A stretch of 64,000 bases of DNA from NCBI GenBank assembly GCA_030490835.1, contig CM059977.1, positions 10,568,765 to 10,632,764 of the forward strand. The letters run 5' to 3'. Both the position numbers and the translations under genes were made by a program. Numbering within the stretch: position 1 is the stretch's first letter; each line of letters begins with the position of its first letter. The notes beneath the pieces are model-generated. The model saw only the letters and a list, made by a program, of their open reading frames with translations, made no database searches and had not been told where the DNA came from. Positions 35,155-48,039 of this stretch are shown here, piece by piece. Source of the stretch: Annona cherimola. Its lineage: Eukaryota; Streptophyta; Magnoliopsida; Magnoliales; Annonaceae.

Positions 35155-37800
35155 ACATATCGCTGCACCTTTGCATTTTATCAAGCGTATGGTTTCCAGT
35201 GCAGAAGGGGACATTCCCAAGTAAGTTTGTAGATGTCTTCTTGCCTGTTAATTTTGGACAACCATTTGTTTGCCTATTTGTACGCAACCAATCAGACAGT
35301 TTAATTCATATGGTAAAAGTGGCAACTTAGATTAGTGAAAAGGCTGAAACTTCTATCACAGAGCCAAACCAGCAGAACCATAGCTATTTTAACTTCTTAT
35401 CTGACTCAACTCTTCCAGCCTTCTTTGGATGCGCATGCATATTCGAAAATATAGCGAGTGAAACACAATGTTTCTATTTTTCATTTCATCTTTGCCATCT
35501 GATTCTGGAGCATTGCTAGAAGGCATGGTTGAAATGCTTTCAACATGCTTGCAATTTTGAGTGCTTTCACTCGAGTTTGTGCCAGGAAAAGTGTGTATTA
35601 CTTACGGTTCAATCCAAGGTATAAAAGCACATTACAATGCCTTAACTCACCTGCGTTCTTCTAAAATAGGTACTTGGCGGGCTCCAGTTTTGGTGAACAA
35701 GGTTGTCATAGACATGATGGCAAATGCTACCAGGTGCTGTGTGTTACTTAAATCTTCTTGGAAGAGTTTTGAAGCACTTGTGCATTGGCATCACTTCTTT
35801 CGGAGGCAAGTCTTTTGGCTATTGAATAGCAACTCAGTTTCTCACAGGGAAAAAATAGTTTTACTTTTGGTCAAGTTGGTGGCAGGATTTGTATTCTTTG
35901 AATAGCAAGGGAGCTTGTTTTCATAGGGATATAGCTACTCTTCCTATGCTTCTTTGCCCCAGTTTCTTGTAAATTTTCAAACAATCTCACATGCTCTCTA
36001 TGCACACGCAACCATTTTTCTCATTTTCTCCAGCGCCTAAACATTGTGCAGGGTTCCAACAGACAGCTATGCACGTATTTCAAAAGATACAAAATTCCAA
36101 TATTCGGTGATGTAACTACTGGATTGAGCAACACAAGCTTCAACACCATGATTAGGAATGATTTTTCCCCCTACTCATCGACTTATGCCATTGCTTCAAA
36201 TGGGTAGAAGTCGAAGAATTCAATCTAGGGTAAAATTCTGGATCGCCCAAATCATAATCTCATCCCTACACAAATGAACATTAATGTAATTTAATAAGCC
36301 TAAGCATGAAGGTTAGGACTAGGTGTTCTGTTTGAAATCTCTAACCCCTAATTCATTTATAAATCTTTATGCGAAATGTGAAAAAAAATTTAACTAAGAG
36401 TGCTTACATTCAATTCTAAGATGATAGTAAGGTCTAAGAGTAGTTGGAAATGACTGATGAGAGAAGGACATCTTGTTGAGAATGGTCAGACGATGATAAC
36501 GTTAAGTGAAGCTGTACAAAGGATTTTAAAAAGGAAATCATTAAAATCGAGGAAATGCTTCGAGTGGTGGAAAAAGAACCCATGATAAGTCAAGAAGCGG
36601 ATGAGTGTATGCGTGCATAAGAGTCTAAGAGATCAGGATTCGGACCCATCCGGATAAAAAGAACCCATAATAAAAGAAATAGAGGGTTGATGGGAAAAGC
36701 TCTTTGATATTATTGATATGAAACGCTCGAAATGATCGTTTTGGAAACTATAAATTCTTTGGATGTAATATTTTTTAGACACTAGAAGTTCTTTGGATGT
36801 AATTGTTTTAGACATAGGTCGTATAAGGTCTCACTCACATTCATTTATTGCGGTTTGGAAGCTGTGTATACTCGACGAATTAAATGTTACAATGCTTTTA
36901 ATCATGCAATAATTTGATGCAGTGGAGTGTGTATAGAACATGACGAGAAGATGCTTAGGTGGCTGGTAAGGTAGAATGTACAATCCTTACTGTCCACATA
37001 TTGGTCCGCATTAGAAACGGTTAGTTTTTTGTTGCTTTTAATTTATTCCGAAATCATTCGGAAGAAATATTTAAATTATGAGTTTCGTTTCTATGTAATC
37101 AGGTTACATAAAAATAGAATAATGTAAATCCTTCAAATTTTAAGATTTTAATTTTTGATGAAAAATCTAATTAATTCATTGTATTTGACATCATTTGTTT
37201 ACTTAGTGGATTAAGTTTCATCCCAATCAAGTATGTTTATGAGTCACATTTGTATGTAAATTATGTAAAATGCAAAAATATTAATTTTAAATTAATATTT
37301 TCGATATCTAAACCGTCCAAAATATTATTTCTATGTGAATAAATAATTATATAAAGTTTTATTACATTCTAATATGTGTGTAAATAAATTTAAGTGTTTT
37401 TCATAATTTATACATGGATATATATTTTTGAACAAATGTGGATTATACATATACTTGATTGAGATGAAACTTGATCTTTTAAATAAATAAATGATATTAA
37501 ATACAATAAATTGATTGAATTTTCTATTAAGAATACATAGAATAAATTATACAGAGGCATCTAAACTCACATTAGTCAAGAAAAGCCCATGGGATAAAAT
37601 AACCAGCCCTAAACATTGAGTTAACATTGAGTTGGATACGTTGAGTGTTTCCAAAGTAGAGAATTATTTAATTACTCCATGTAAGTGATTTAGGCATGTT
37701 TTTGGAAGTTATCTGGCAACTTGGGAGATGAATATTATAATACGTATTCTATTATTAACGTAATTAACAAAAACAGAACAGATTAATTAGATTATAGCCT
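35155..37800. other. Intergenic, AT-rich, no gene found
   Basis: Includes the probable 3' end of the HMG-box gene. Short frames at 35561-35905 and 36633-36815 have no recognisable domain or codon signal. Confidence 0.6.
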
Positions 37801-38760
37801 CGGCCCGCGGCCCGTCTGAATCAAAATCCCCGTTAGAGTGAGCGTGATGCTCAGTTGCTCACACGTGCCCAGGAGCCGTTGGCTTCTCTCATTTCTTTCC
37901 CGCTGGCACATCATCCGTCGCTCAGCGCATCTGCTCCAACCCATTACCATCCTAACCGGTTCAACTTCCTCTCTTTCTCCATTTCTTTTCTCGAAATCTC
38001 TCTCTCTCTCTCTGCCCCAATTGGTACATCTTCCTCTCTTTCTCTCTCACTGCGCTAACTGGTGCATCTTCCTCTCTTTCTCCATCTTTTCTTCTCTCTC
38101 TCAGCCCTAAGGCCCCTAACCGGCGCATCTTCCTCTTTTTCTCCACCTCTCCTGGTCTCGAAATCTTTGCGTTATAGCCCCGATATTGCGTGAAATTGGA
38201 CACTAGACGGCAGCATTCCGCCGCGCTGGGCCGGTGGTTTCCCCATACATGGCGCCGTCTAGTCCTTGCCAGCCACGTCACCGATCTTCCTTCTGGAGTG
38301 GCTCACCGTCGAATTCTGCTCCAACATCGCCACGTGCTCATCTCCAATGTCTTCTTGTCTGATCTATCCCATTCCTGTCTAATATGGTTCGTCTTCGGAT
38401 TTTCAGGGCAGCGTCAGATCATTCCGCCAGGCAGGTGGTTTCCAAAGACCGTCGTTGATGCATGTTTGGCGCCCCGTATCCTCTTTTCTGCCGACGTCAT
38501 TATCTGTGACGGATTTTCTGTCCGTTGTGGCCCAGCGATCTTAACAAGATCACCGTTCGATCTTCTCCAACATTTCCTCCGGTCATCTTCGAAAGTCTCT
38601 TATACATTCCTATCCCATTCTCACTTTTCTTCTTTCTAAGTTTTGTTGCGTCCCAAAGTTGTTTTTTTGAGCAGATGGAGGGATTTTTTATATGTTTCAT
38701 CTTCAAAATTTCTTCGGATGGAAGTATTTTTATTGACTGGCTGACCTAAAATGCCCGATT
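37800..38760. other. GC-rich island with CT-rich minisatellite; no assignable gene
   Basis: The most GC-rich non-coding stretch in the right half. A minisatellite at about 37950-38150 repeats a unit of the form AACYGGTGCATCTTCCTCTC four times, plus a (TC)n run at 37997-38012. A plus-strand frame at 38190-38639 starts with GTG, has no known domain and may be a chance opening. The island looks like the promoter and first-exon zone of a gene, but no downstream exons could be linked to it. Confidence 0.5.
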
Positions 38761-39109
38761 TGGGGTTGGTTTCGGATGCCACTCGTTACGTGGCTTGAGC
38801 GTATCAGTGAGATCAAGATTCTATGGCCCTTCCATCCTGAAAAATGAAACTGAAATTGGCCATGTTAGTGCCGTCGTAGCATATGGGTGCAACACTGCAA
38901 CTCGTTTCAGTTAGATTACGATTCTATGCCCTCCAGGTTGAGATATTACATTGGAAAATTAGCCATGATTGGAGCCCATTGGAAAATAAGGGTGCAACTT
39001 TTGGGTCGAGGTCTACACCCAACCGCGTTCATGAAACCTCAGCATAACTCGACCTTTATTTCTGAAATGTCAACCTTATTTTCTCAAACTCAATCCTAGT
39101 CCTTACATA

Positions 39110-39400
39110 GAACAGGGTCTGAGTTGAATTTGGGCTAAATTCAGTTGGATGTAGCTGTACTGGTGTTCTTCCTGTAAGGTCAGTTTCATGCCGTTTCAGC
39201 TCTAATTTCACATCTAATGCATTTGTTGCCTCATCAAGAAGTAATGATCTTGAGGTTCTTCCAAATTGCTCTAACAACCATGAACCGTTATTTTTGCCCC
39301 CCAATTGGGTTCCATGATTACCGACCATATGTTCTACTCTCTATGAGCACATGATAATGAAGTGGAATGCTGCACATCAGCTCTCTTTTAGGGTCGAAAG
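39110..39400 (-). pseudogene. ABCB-type ABC transporter relic (nucleotide-binding domain)
   Basis: Minus-strand frame MVGNHGTQLGGKNN...SLLLDEATNALD aligns nearly colinearly (one-residue gap) with the ABCB signature-to-Walker-B segment (VGExGTQLSGGQ ... LLLDEATSALD). It continues into TGRTPVQLHPT, the place of GRTTVVIAHRLST. Upstream, ...AFHFI...(stop)...EHMVG matches AHxFIxxLPxGYxTxVGE without gaps. The SGGQ signature, one upstream codon and the switch His region are degraded, so this is a decayed fragment of a P-glycoprotein-like gene with no other domain nearby. Confidence 0.75.
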
Positions 39401-41406
39401 TTTCTGAAAAATGCAATATCTCTGAAATTTGGGCAGGTTCAATTTGTGTTGCTATATTTTAGGTTGGGTTCAATTCAAATTCGATAAATGCTACTGAAAC
39501 CATGAAAAATTTGTTAGTGGAATCAAGCTAATTCAGGTTTACTCAATGTTGTAGATTGACTTCCACATTGGGGTGGAATGCAAGTGAATCCTCACTTGCA
39601 CAAGCTAGATGGTAGATCTATTTAAATGCCCTCTTTTTTTTTTCTGCTGCTTTGGCAAATTTTAAGTTTGGCCAGCGCAACGCTAGTTGTTACCTGTATC
39701 GTTAGTTCATTCTTAAGTTGTAGGTGTCCTTCTACAAGGTAAAACATTGTTTTGGTTTGTTTTATATACCGTGTGCTACTTGCAAAGGCAAAGAGAGTTA
39801 ACGCGAGCAAGGGAAAATTTTATGAAAAACTCAATTTTAATATTGCAAAATTGTTTTCAACGATGGACTCTTATTGACTCTTCTTAAAGGCTTAGCTGAA
39901 ACACTCTAGATATTAATGTTGCTAATATTTCTGATTAGACTAACTCTAGTCTGTTATCCTTTTTATGGTAAAAATAGACAGGATTTGAAACTAAAATGGA
40001 TACCTGTTAATTTATTTTCAGTTAATATGCAAAAGCAGAAGAGATCTAAGTTAACCAAAATATTTTCTCAGGGTCATATTCCACTTGCTCATGTCTTGTA
40101 CTAGAGAAAATCTTCATTTCAAAATGATGTTTTATCTTCTAGTGAAATTTTTATGTTGGTTTGATTGTTTATGCATTTCTTATTATCTTTTATCATTGGT
40201 ACTCTAGTGCAACATTTTTTTCCTCTTCTTGTTGATAGATACTTTTCATATAATTGGATGGGTTATTGTTTGAATCCATACTGACTTGTGCATAGAAGCG
40301 ACAGATATGGAAATCAGTAGTGTTTTAAAGTTTTTTACAAACCTCGATTTGTGTGGCTTTTAGAATAACTATAAAAAAATTTCATGGGGTGTCTTGCCTA
40401 TTTTATATCAATTTACCCAAAAGGCCTCTTGGTGTTGTACATTTTTTTTGCTATGATTGGTATCTGATTTCATGAATAGTATATATCATATATATGAGAA
40501 TTGAGGTTTTCAAGCTAGAAAAATGTGTTTGGATGGTGTTGACTTTTATAAAATAATGTTCTAGATTGTTTCGCTTAGTTTTGACAACTATAACTGTAGA
40601 TTGATAATTCGATTTATAACCTTTCGTATAAACAGATGAATGGGAGGATCGTGTTTTTTATAATCCATACTCCAATTGGGTGTGATATTGTGAATTTTTG
40701 GAGTGACTAGACGCTATATCTCGACTGAGTCTCTATTCATATACTATGCTATATAAGTTTGCTGATTTCTTTTCTTCATTAGAAACGTTGATCATTCTTG
40801 TTAAACCTCTTTAAAGAAGTCTTCCAAAATGTTTGTGTTGGTGCTGATGTCAATCCATGCTTTAAGGCAATGATGATCCCATTTTTCATATTTTTAAGAA
40901 CTTCTTTAGCAAGTTGCTGGAAATTACTATAGCATCTAGTGACAGATTGTTTTGGATGGGTTTTGATATATTTTTGGATGTTGAGAAAAGATAGTGAAGA
41001 TAGATTGACCCTAACTAAATGGAAAAATTTAACTCATGAATTTTGGATACTAAGACTACATAAAGCTAATGACAGTAAAACATAGGCATTGACAATCAAT
41101 CCAGACTCCCAATCTACAAGAAACATACACAGCTCACTGTGGTGAGGAATGTCAAAAAAATTACCTGCACTAACCTATAACCATTAAAATCACCCCAAAA
41201 AAATTTAAACTTAACTTCATTAAACTCCCCTCAACACTCTTAACCTCACGGATGACATTTTATTTTAAGGGAGAAAACCAGCCTTATGCCAAAATAGAAT
41301 TATTAAGCCTACTGTAATTATCTCTGTAAAAACAATAATATATATACATACTGAAAATGATGTTATAGAATTTAAAAATAAATTGCAGAATTATTGAAAG
41401 GAAAAG

Positions 41407-41468
<62 letters not shown>

Positions 41469-44352
41469 GCTCCTCAAACCTTCCTTTTATATGCTGAACC
41501 TATATTAAGCCTTCAATGTATGATATTATCTGCAATTAGAAAGCATCTATTAGTAAAACTCAAAACTGGATTACACACAAAATTGGCTTGATACACCTGA
41601 TGCAGTCAAAATGGGAAGAACGTTTTATATACCTGTCTTGTCTCACACTCTCATGATAAGGAACGTGGAAGCAAACAACATTAATTTTCTTTATTTTATT
41701 TTATTTTAAAAAAAGAGTAGCCACCTCAAAAGTTGTAAGGATAATGAAGAAAAAGTATAACAATATACTAGTGGAACTCTCGAACCGTTCAAAATGAATT
41801 AACATTCAACTGGAAAAGAAATGCTAACCAATTAATGTGGTGAAAGTTTTCGGGTATATCTAACTCTCAAAATTTTCTTTTTAAGAATGAATAATAATAA
41901 ATAATTTATCACTTTTTAAAAATATCTTTACTAATTTTCTTCTAAAGTTGAACTTATTACAAATGAAATTAATAGCTTTCCTGGTGCACCGGTAAGGGAA
42001 TTGTATATTATTAGAGAGAGCACTTCTTAATGAGAAGATTTATATTTGAAGTTATGTTCATAGGAATCGTCATTCATCAGCAATGGATGCAAAAGCAATA
42101 TTGTTTAACCAATCAAGAATTTATTTTATTGATATCTTTTCAAATTTGACAACTTCAATGGGAATCATTAAGTTTTGCTAGACGATCTAAATTTTGAAAG
42201 AAAGAGATTTTGATAAATTTTTAAATGCCTTTTATGTCACCGCTTAAAGCCTAGTTTTGCAAATCAACAAAAGAGAACACCACTTGATTTGTATGCTAAT
42301 CTCTCAATGACTTGCCTAAAGCAATTACCGGCGGAGGGAATATGCTATATACTATAACCGAGTTTCCCTTCCAAATGACTTATTTCTTTCTAGAAAATAT
42401 ACATATATTCTTAACAACGGTAAAATCAAAGACATAAAAGGAGTACTTTTTGACTTGGTAGAATAATGTTATCCTAAGATGTATTTCTTATCTTAAGCGC
42501 AAAATATATGAAAGTAGTTTTATTGGCTAATTTATCTTCTCTCAAGTTTCTCTTAGCATTCATAAATATATAAAAAGTTATCTGAAGTAATCTGCCACTA
42601 TATTTCTTAGTAATATCTAGCTACTCATTAAAAGAGATGAAGTTCTTCTTAAAATTGGGAGATCATCATACCTAAAGTTTGGATTAATATTGGTGTCAGT
42701 CGAACATGGCGGAAAGATTATTGAAAGATGAGTTAATAAGAAAGGTGAATGTTTTTAATTAAGAAAGGAATCGGCAAATGATATGGTAGAGTAATTTATG
42801 AATACTCATCTGGGATATGCTCTAGTATTCGAAAGATTCGCACCATCAAATCATTTGGAGTAGAGATTATCAATCTATTGTTATAATTGTCAACATTAAG
42901 TGGAACTGCTGTCAACATTATTTGTGAAAGCTGACGTCATCAAAATATGTATTTCGAGCGTTTGACCTTTATTTCTCATTTATATGATGTACTCTACTCA
43001 GGATTCACATACTAATGATGACGGAAAAATATACCATGAGGAGATATTTTGAGTACATTGCCATCAAATAAGCAAGCTCATGAAAAAAATTTATAATTGT
43101 TCTAGAGATACACGCGCCGAGATCTGCAAACAATTGCAAAACATTACTGAATTCTGTAATGTCGAGTTTGCCCAAGAGTTAAAATGGAGCAAAACAATAA
43201 TACTTTCAAGGATATTAAAATTATCTGTTCAGAAGATGTCTAAGGAAAGGGATGGCGCATTGGGATACCATATATTAATGGATTATAAGAACGCATGAAT
43301 TGAAAAACCTTCATGAAATTCTACTAGAGGATGAATCAACATTTGACGTGTAGTTAAAAAGATTCTCCCCGATGCAGGATGTGAGGAAGTAGAATACCAC
43401 ATGGCAAAATATTATAGTTAATTTAGATTTTGTCATCTTTGCGTGTTAATTTAAAATACAACCATACGTAACTGTTTTGTTTCAAATCCACTGCAAAAAT
43501 GGAACATGCTAGACGCATTAGAAAATTAGTAGCCAAATTATTTTAACTTTTTAAGTGAGACTTTAAAAAGAGTTCGTGAAGAGAGTCCTTGCGTTGTAAA
43601 ACGTCTGCTACAATTAAAAGTACTTTTTTCTTAAAATTGATGCTCTGCTCTCTCTCCAAACTTTGGCCATCGAAAGCAAACCAAGTCTATAGTTTACCTT
43701 CTTATGGGGGAAAAAAAAAGACTGTAGCTTACCTTATTAAATAGCATTTATAGTTTCAGAAGAAACTAGCTATAGCTATAGAGATAATAACTAACTTACA
43801 TTTGGCAAGATTAAACTGAAGTTTGTAAAGATGAAGCGAACTGGACATCCGAGTAATGGTACTTAAGCAGAATGCTCCTAAAATACTACCACAACTTCTA
43901 TCAATTCTATTTTTGGCTTTGTCAAAATTTTGTCAGATTTTTTTATTAAAACTCCGTTATTATTTTATAAATTTGTCATGTATTATAATCTATACCGTAT
44001 CTAAAACTAAAACCTGAATTAACTTGTATGCAATCTCTCACCGTTTATAAATGTGACGCACATTTAATATGAATGTAAGGCAAAAGAAGTTGTTCTTTAG
44101 ATTCAAGGATCCAGAGAAAATCTAAGCGTTGTAAACAATTTTCTCTCAACAAAATTTCATATATATTATGAGTCTCGATTCAACATTGGAAGTCAGGAAT
44201 CAGGACAGTCAGGCACCATGAACGCTTCACAAGAACGCAAGACAATAGCTTCTTGCGATCAAACATTTAATTGAGAACCACCCAACGGGGAAATTTCATG
44301 CCTGACGGCATTCTCTTTGTTCTTGCTGAGTTCCGTCAGGCTGACGGGACGA
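39401..44352. other. Intergenic, AT-rich, no gene found
   Basis: Contains a long TA microsatellite (41408-41462, about 27 repeats). Short frames such as 43080-43298 show no recognisable motif. Nothing else supportable. Confidence 0.6.
41408..41462. repeat. (TA)n microsatellite, about 27 units
   Basis: Uninterrupted TA dinucleotide run of about 55 bases; likely length-polymorphic. Confidence 0.95.
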
Positions 44353-44770
44353 TAGTGTTGTCTCGCTCACTGTAGCAAAAGGCACAGTTGGATACACGGT
44401 TCCAGAATTGTTCTACAGAAATGTTGGGGATGTCTCATAGAAATCTGATTTTTTTTGTTTAGTATGTATTGTGGGAGATGACTGGCAGGAGGAAGAATAT
44501 AGATGCGCTTCCCTTTGTGGAACTATGGTTAGATCAGCTGTTGTTGGGGAATGGAAATAGGTAATGGACACAGATGCTGAGAAGCTAGTGGCAAGGAAGA
44601 AAATCACAGTATTATAGTTGCACTATGGTGGGTGGCATGCAAACAAATAAGGCCTGTTATTGCCAGCCGACCTCCAGTGAGCGGTGATGTTGAGATGCTA
44701 CAAGGGAGTATGTATCTTCGCAAATTCCAGCAAGGCCGCCTTCGTCTTGTCCTCAGCAGGTCTTCATTGA
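44353..44770 (+). pseudogene. Receptor-kinase relic (LRK10L/PR5K-like), C-terminal lobe
   Basis: Broken kinase C-lobe. SVVSLTVAKGTVGYTVPELF is the activation segment to APE motif (usual ARGTxGYIAPELF), followed by YRNVGDVS, an in-frame TAG (44438-44440) and KSDFF in place of KSDVYSF. After a frameshift the reading EMTGRRKN is recoverable near 44475. The final kinase helix appears as SRPPVSGDVEMLQGS near 44662-44710, where the family has RPSMSKVVEMLEGS. It has no N-terminal lobe and no extracellular domain. Non-functional. Confidence 0.8.
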
Positions 44771-45462
44771 AGTTTATGAAGCAGCACCCCCTAGAATTGG
44801 AAGAGTAATACTATTTCTGATATACTTCTTTCGGATTATAGAATGCTGTCGTTCACCAATATCTGTCTTCTTTGAAGTTTATGAAACTACTGAGGAAGAG
44901 CTTCAATTCCTGTTATACTTGTTTTAAGTGTCGCTCACCAATATCTTTCTATAAATGATATTTGAGTATTTATCCAATATTCGGGAATAGAAGATGTACT
45001 GAATGATTGGTCTTTTTTTTTTTTTTCCAATTTAATGGCTCTCATTTTTAATATACGTGGAAAAGCTTCTTGAAGGGGGAGAGGGACAGCTGAAATGCAT
45101 CCTTTCTTGAATCTCGGTTGCAGAATGAATTTGATCAAACGTTTCATGCTGGGGACATCGTCCAACAAAGAGAACAGAGATTTGGGGCCTCCAGTCGTCC
45201 ACCTTATATTGAGTCCATTGATTATTGCTCTCTTTCATCCCAACTCCTTGCATCAAAGTTAAACTTATGGAAATTTAGGAGAGAAACATGACTAGTAACT
45301 GAGAAATGTAACCCAACTGCTTACAATTGTTTTTGATCTAAGAAGAAATACAAATCACAAGCCAACAAGAAATGCAAATCATGAAAACATATAAGAATTC
45401 TAATTTATTGTAAAAGTATGTATATATATCATCGCTTCGGAAACAAATGCCAAACTATTTGT

Positions 45463-45860
45463 TCATTGTTCATGTAATGGAGCGGTTGTACCCAAAGTTG
45501 GAGGCACATCAAATGGAAAAAAGGTGTGGCAGCATATTCGAGCTTTCCATGTCTGCTTTCAACATGTGAACCACATTCTTCGTAGAAGGTTGATTCTCTG
45601 GTTTATTATGCATCAAAGGCCACAATCTCTAGTTTCAATTTTAAGCTCACCTTTAATATTCAGTCCTGGTTTTCACATCATACCCCTTTAGATTGTAAAC
45701 CCAATTGGGAAAGTAAACTTGGATAGTCTTCCCCACGCTAACATCACCAGTTTTCTCCCCACCCTCCAACCATTTCAAGCAATTATATCCTAAAGCTGTA
45801 AATATCCGACTTGTAGGAGACAATTCCTAATCTTCTTGATATTGTCTTCTCCCCAATAAT
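45463..45860 (-). pseudogene. Second receptor-kinase relic, opposite strand
   Basis: Minus-strand pieces read VSYKSDIYSFRI, a stop, LLEMVGG, then (shifted) TIQVYFPNWVYN, and NKPENQPSTKNVVHMLKADM. This matches the KSDVYSFGM...LEMVGGR...YFPxWIY...RPSMxxVVxMLxGD order of LRK10L-type kinases. It keeps a C-terminus, PPTLGTTAPLHEQ, with its own TGA at 45463-45465. Several stops and frame changes separate the pieces. It faces the relic at 44353-44770 tail to tail. Confidence 0.78.
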
Positions 45861-46769
45861 GGTTTTGCTTTTAGGAATCCCTCAGTATCTGTAGAAATCA
45901 CGAGGCCAGCATCGAGGGAGGCCAGAGATTGGCAAAGGTTTATTACCGGATTCTAGTGAACAGAGGAACCCGTGCTATCTGAAATATGATGCAGTCGGAG
46001 GTGTAAATGTAATGCATGAATGATAATGGACACCAGTTTAGGAATTATCATCTTGCCTATAGTTCAAAATTTGGTGGTTCAATTGAAAGGCGCATTTAGA
46101 TTATCCGAACTGTGAGGTGGATTCAAAGCATGACATTTGTCAATCTAACAATTGCACGCAAGATGGGAGCAACAACTTTCCATCTTCAGTTTACCATCTT
46201 TTAATTTGCTAAATAGGGTAGGGGTGTGATTTGGATAGGATTTCCGTGGTGGATTCACTGGTTATCTTAAAAGGAGTAAACTAAGTTTTTATTTTTATAC
46301 TCAAAGGCTATGGCTGGTTTGAAGTAAAAAGATATCCAATGATACAGTAGGTTCCAATGTGTGAGAACGCGGAACCAAACCAAATGACTAATACAATATC
46401 TATTTTATGAAATATTTTTATTTCGAAAAATACAAATATATTATTTAAATAATATGTGTTAACATAAAAGAGGTTTGATCATTTTAAAAAATTAGAAATT
46501 TTTTATAAAATTAATAATCTAAGATGAAAGGATTAAAAAGAACTTCCAAATTAATTTTCATAACTTAAAAATGACGAATAAAGAACTAAAAAAGATGTTC
46601 TAGATTCTCCATTGATCTACTATAATGGAGTTTGAAAAGGGCACATTTCATTCAGTTAGATAGAATGAGGGTTGTTACACGATGGAAAGTGAAAAATTAT
46701 ATTGAAAATAATAAAAGTAGTACTTGAAAAAGAAAAACAAAATTTTTATGTACTAGAGAATGAAAGATG
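45861..46769. other. Intergenic, AT-rich
   Basis: The N-terminal side of the minus-strand kinase relic may extend slightly into this stretch. No gene seen. Confidence 0.5.
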
Positions 46770-47405
46770 GAAGTGATAAAATTTTTAGATTAAAAAGTTT
46801 TTTGTGTAAAATTTATTAAATTGTTAGAAAAATGATATGATAGAATAGGAGTAATGATGAGGTGTAAAGAAAATAAGATTAAAATAGATATGTTAGTTAT
46901 GTGGGTAATTAAGTGTAAATGATTAGAAAACAGGGTAACTGTTTAGAAAAATGTGAAGAAATAATTTAAAAATAGATATTGATTGTATGCACTTAGTGTA
47001 CTTAGCTTCGGTGGACTTAAGTGCAAATACTTATTTTTAAATTTTTTTTGAAATTTTTACATAACTATTAATTTAGTTATATTTAACATATGATCAATTT
47101 TTACTATTTTTTGATATTTTAAATATTTTTTAGATTTTTTTAAAATAAGTGGTAGTTTTGATTTTTAAAAATTCCAAAAAATCTAAAAATCTTCAAAAAT
47201 AATAAAAATTAATATACATATTTAATACACTTAAATTAACACTCTTATGAAAAAAAATTTTTAAAAAGAGTTAAATGCACACAGGTACATTGAATCCGAG
47301 TGCACTAGGGTGCAACAAATCAAAACCCTTCTGAAGTATGATAATTATAGATTGTGAAAATTTTTAACTTGACATTTTCTTTTCATTGGAAAATATACCC
47401 TAGAA
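46770..47405 (-). repeat. MITE copy split by a foldback insertion
   Basis: Left part 46770-46980 and right part about 47336-47405 are the two pieces of one MITE in reverse orientation. They include taggagtaatgatgaggtg and aaaatagatatgttagttat on the left, and tatgataatta...aacttgac and aaatataccct on the right. The interval is filled by the element at 46985-47330. A further partial MITE in the other orientation follows at 47405-47500. Confidence 0.7.
46985..47330. mobile_element. Foldback / inverted-repeat element
   Basis: The two ends are long imperfect inverted repeats. The left arm reads TGCACTTAGTGTACTTAG...; the right arm, read in reverse complement, reads TTGCACCCTAGTGCACTCGG..., and both continue similarly to a GTGCA end about 45 bases in. 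The core is AT-rich and non-coding. Related core sequence is also seen at 14645-14830. Confidence 0.7.
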
Positions 47406-48039
47406 ATTTTTAATTTTAATTTTTAATTTTTTCACAATTATCCTATTTTTAATTATTTTTTCGTTTCTTCCTACACAACCAACCTATTTTTATGCTCATG
47501 TGTTTAAAAAATCAAAATAACTGTACAGATATCTATGGAAAATTGTAAAAATTAATTTATGGACCAAATACACTTGGATTGACCGTTCTATAACATGAAA
47601 TTTCAAGAAAATTAAAAATATGTTTCTAGACAAGTTTTTAATGATCATGGCCCAACATAAAATATAACATATTATAAAAGCCGGACTACATGAAATATTA
47701 CTCCAACATGACACATGGAATCACAGTATACATAAGCATCAATTAAACACCATTGTTTTGAAATAACATTACTTCATCATTACTTTCAAATATTGTTGAT
47801 ATGAAACTCATGAAGAGGAAGATATTCATGTTTAAAAATTAATCTTTTATTTTTCAATATAAATCTTATATTTTAAGATTAATTTGATTAAAGCTCTAGA
47901 CATTACATGTTCATTAGTATAAAATCAAGCACGCTAAAATGAAGGGACGGCTTAAGAAAAAAAAAATATCCCTAAAAGTAAAGACTCGTAATTTGCGCAT
48001 CTTGTATGCAGATCAAGCAGTGTCTAATAAGTGCTAACT

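Noticed and set aside
38190..38639. A 149-codon frame in the GC island as a gene
   Set aside because: It begins with GTG, has no ATG-led form and no recognisable domain; kept only as part of the island description.
41394..41591. A small protein with IYIYIY repeats
   Set aside because: Translation of the TA microsatellite, not a gene.
43080..43298. A 72-codon open frame in AT-rich DNA
   Set aside because: No domain, no splice context, and composition like the surrounding DNA.
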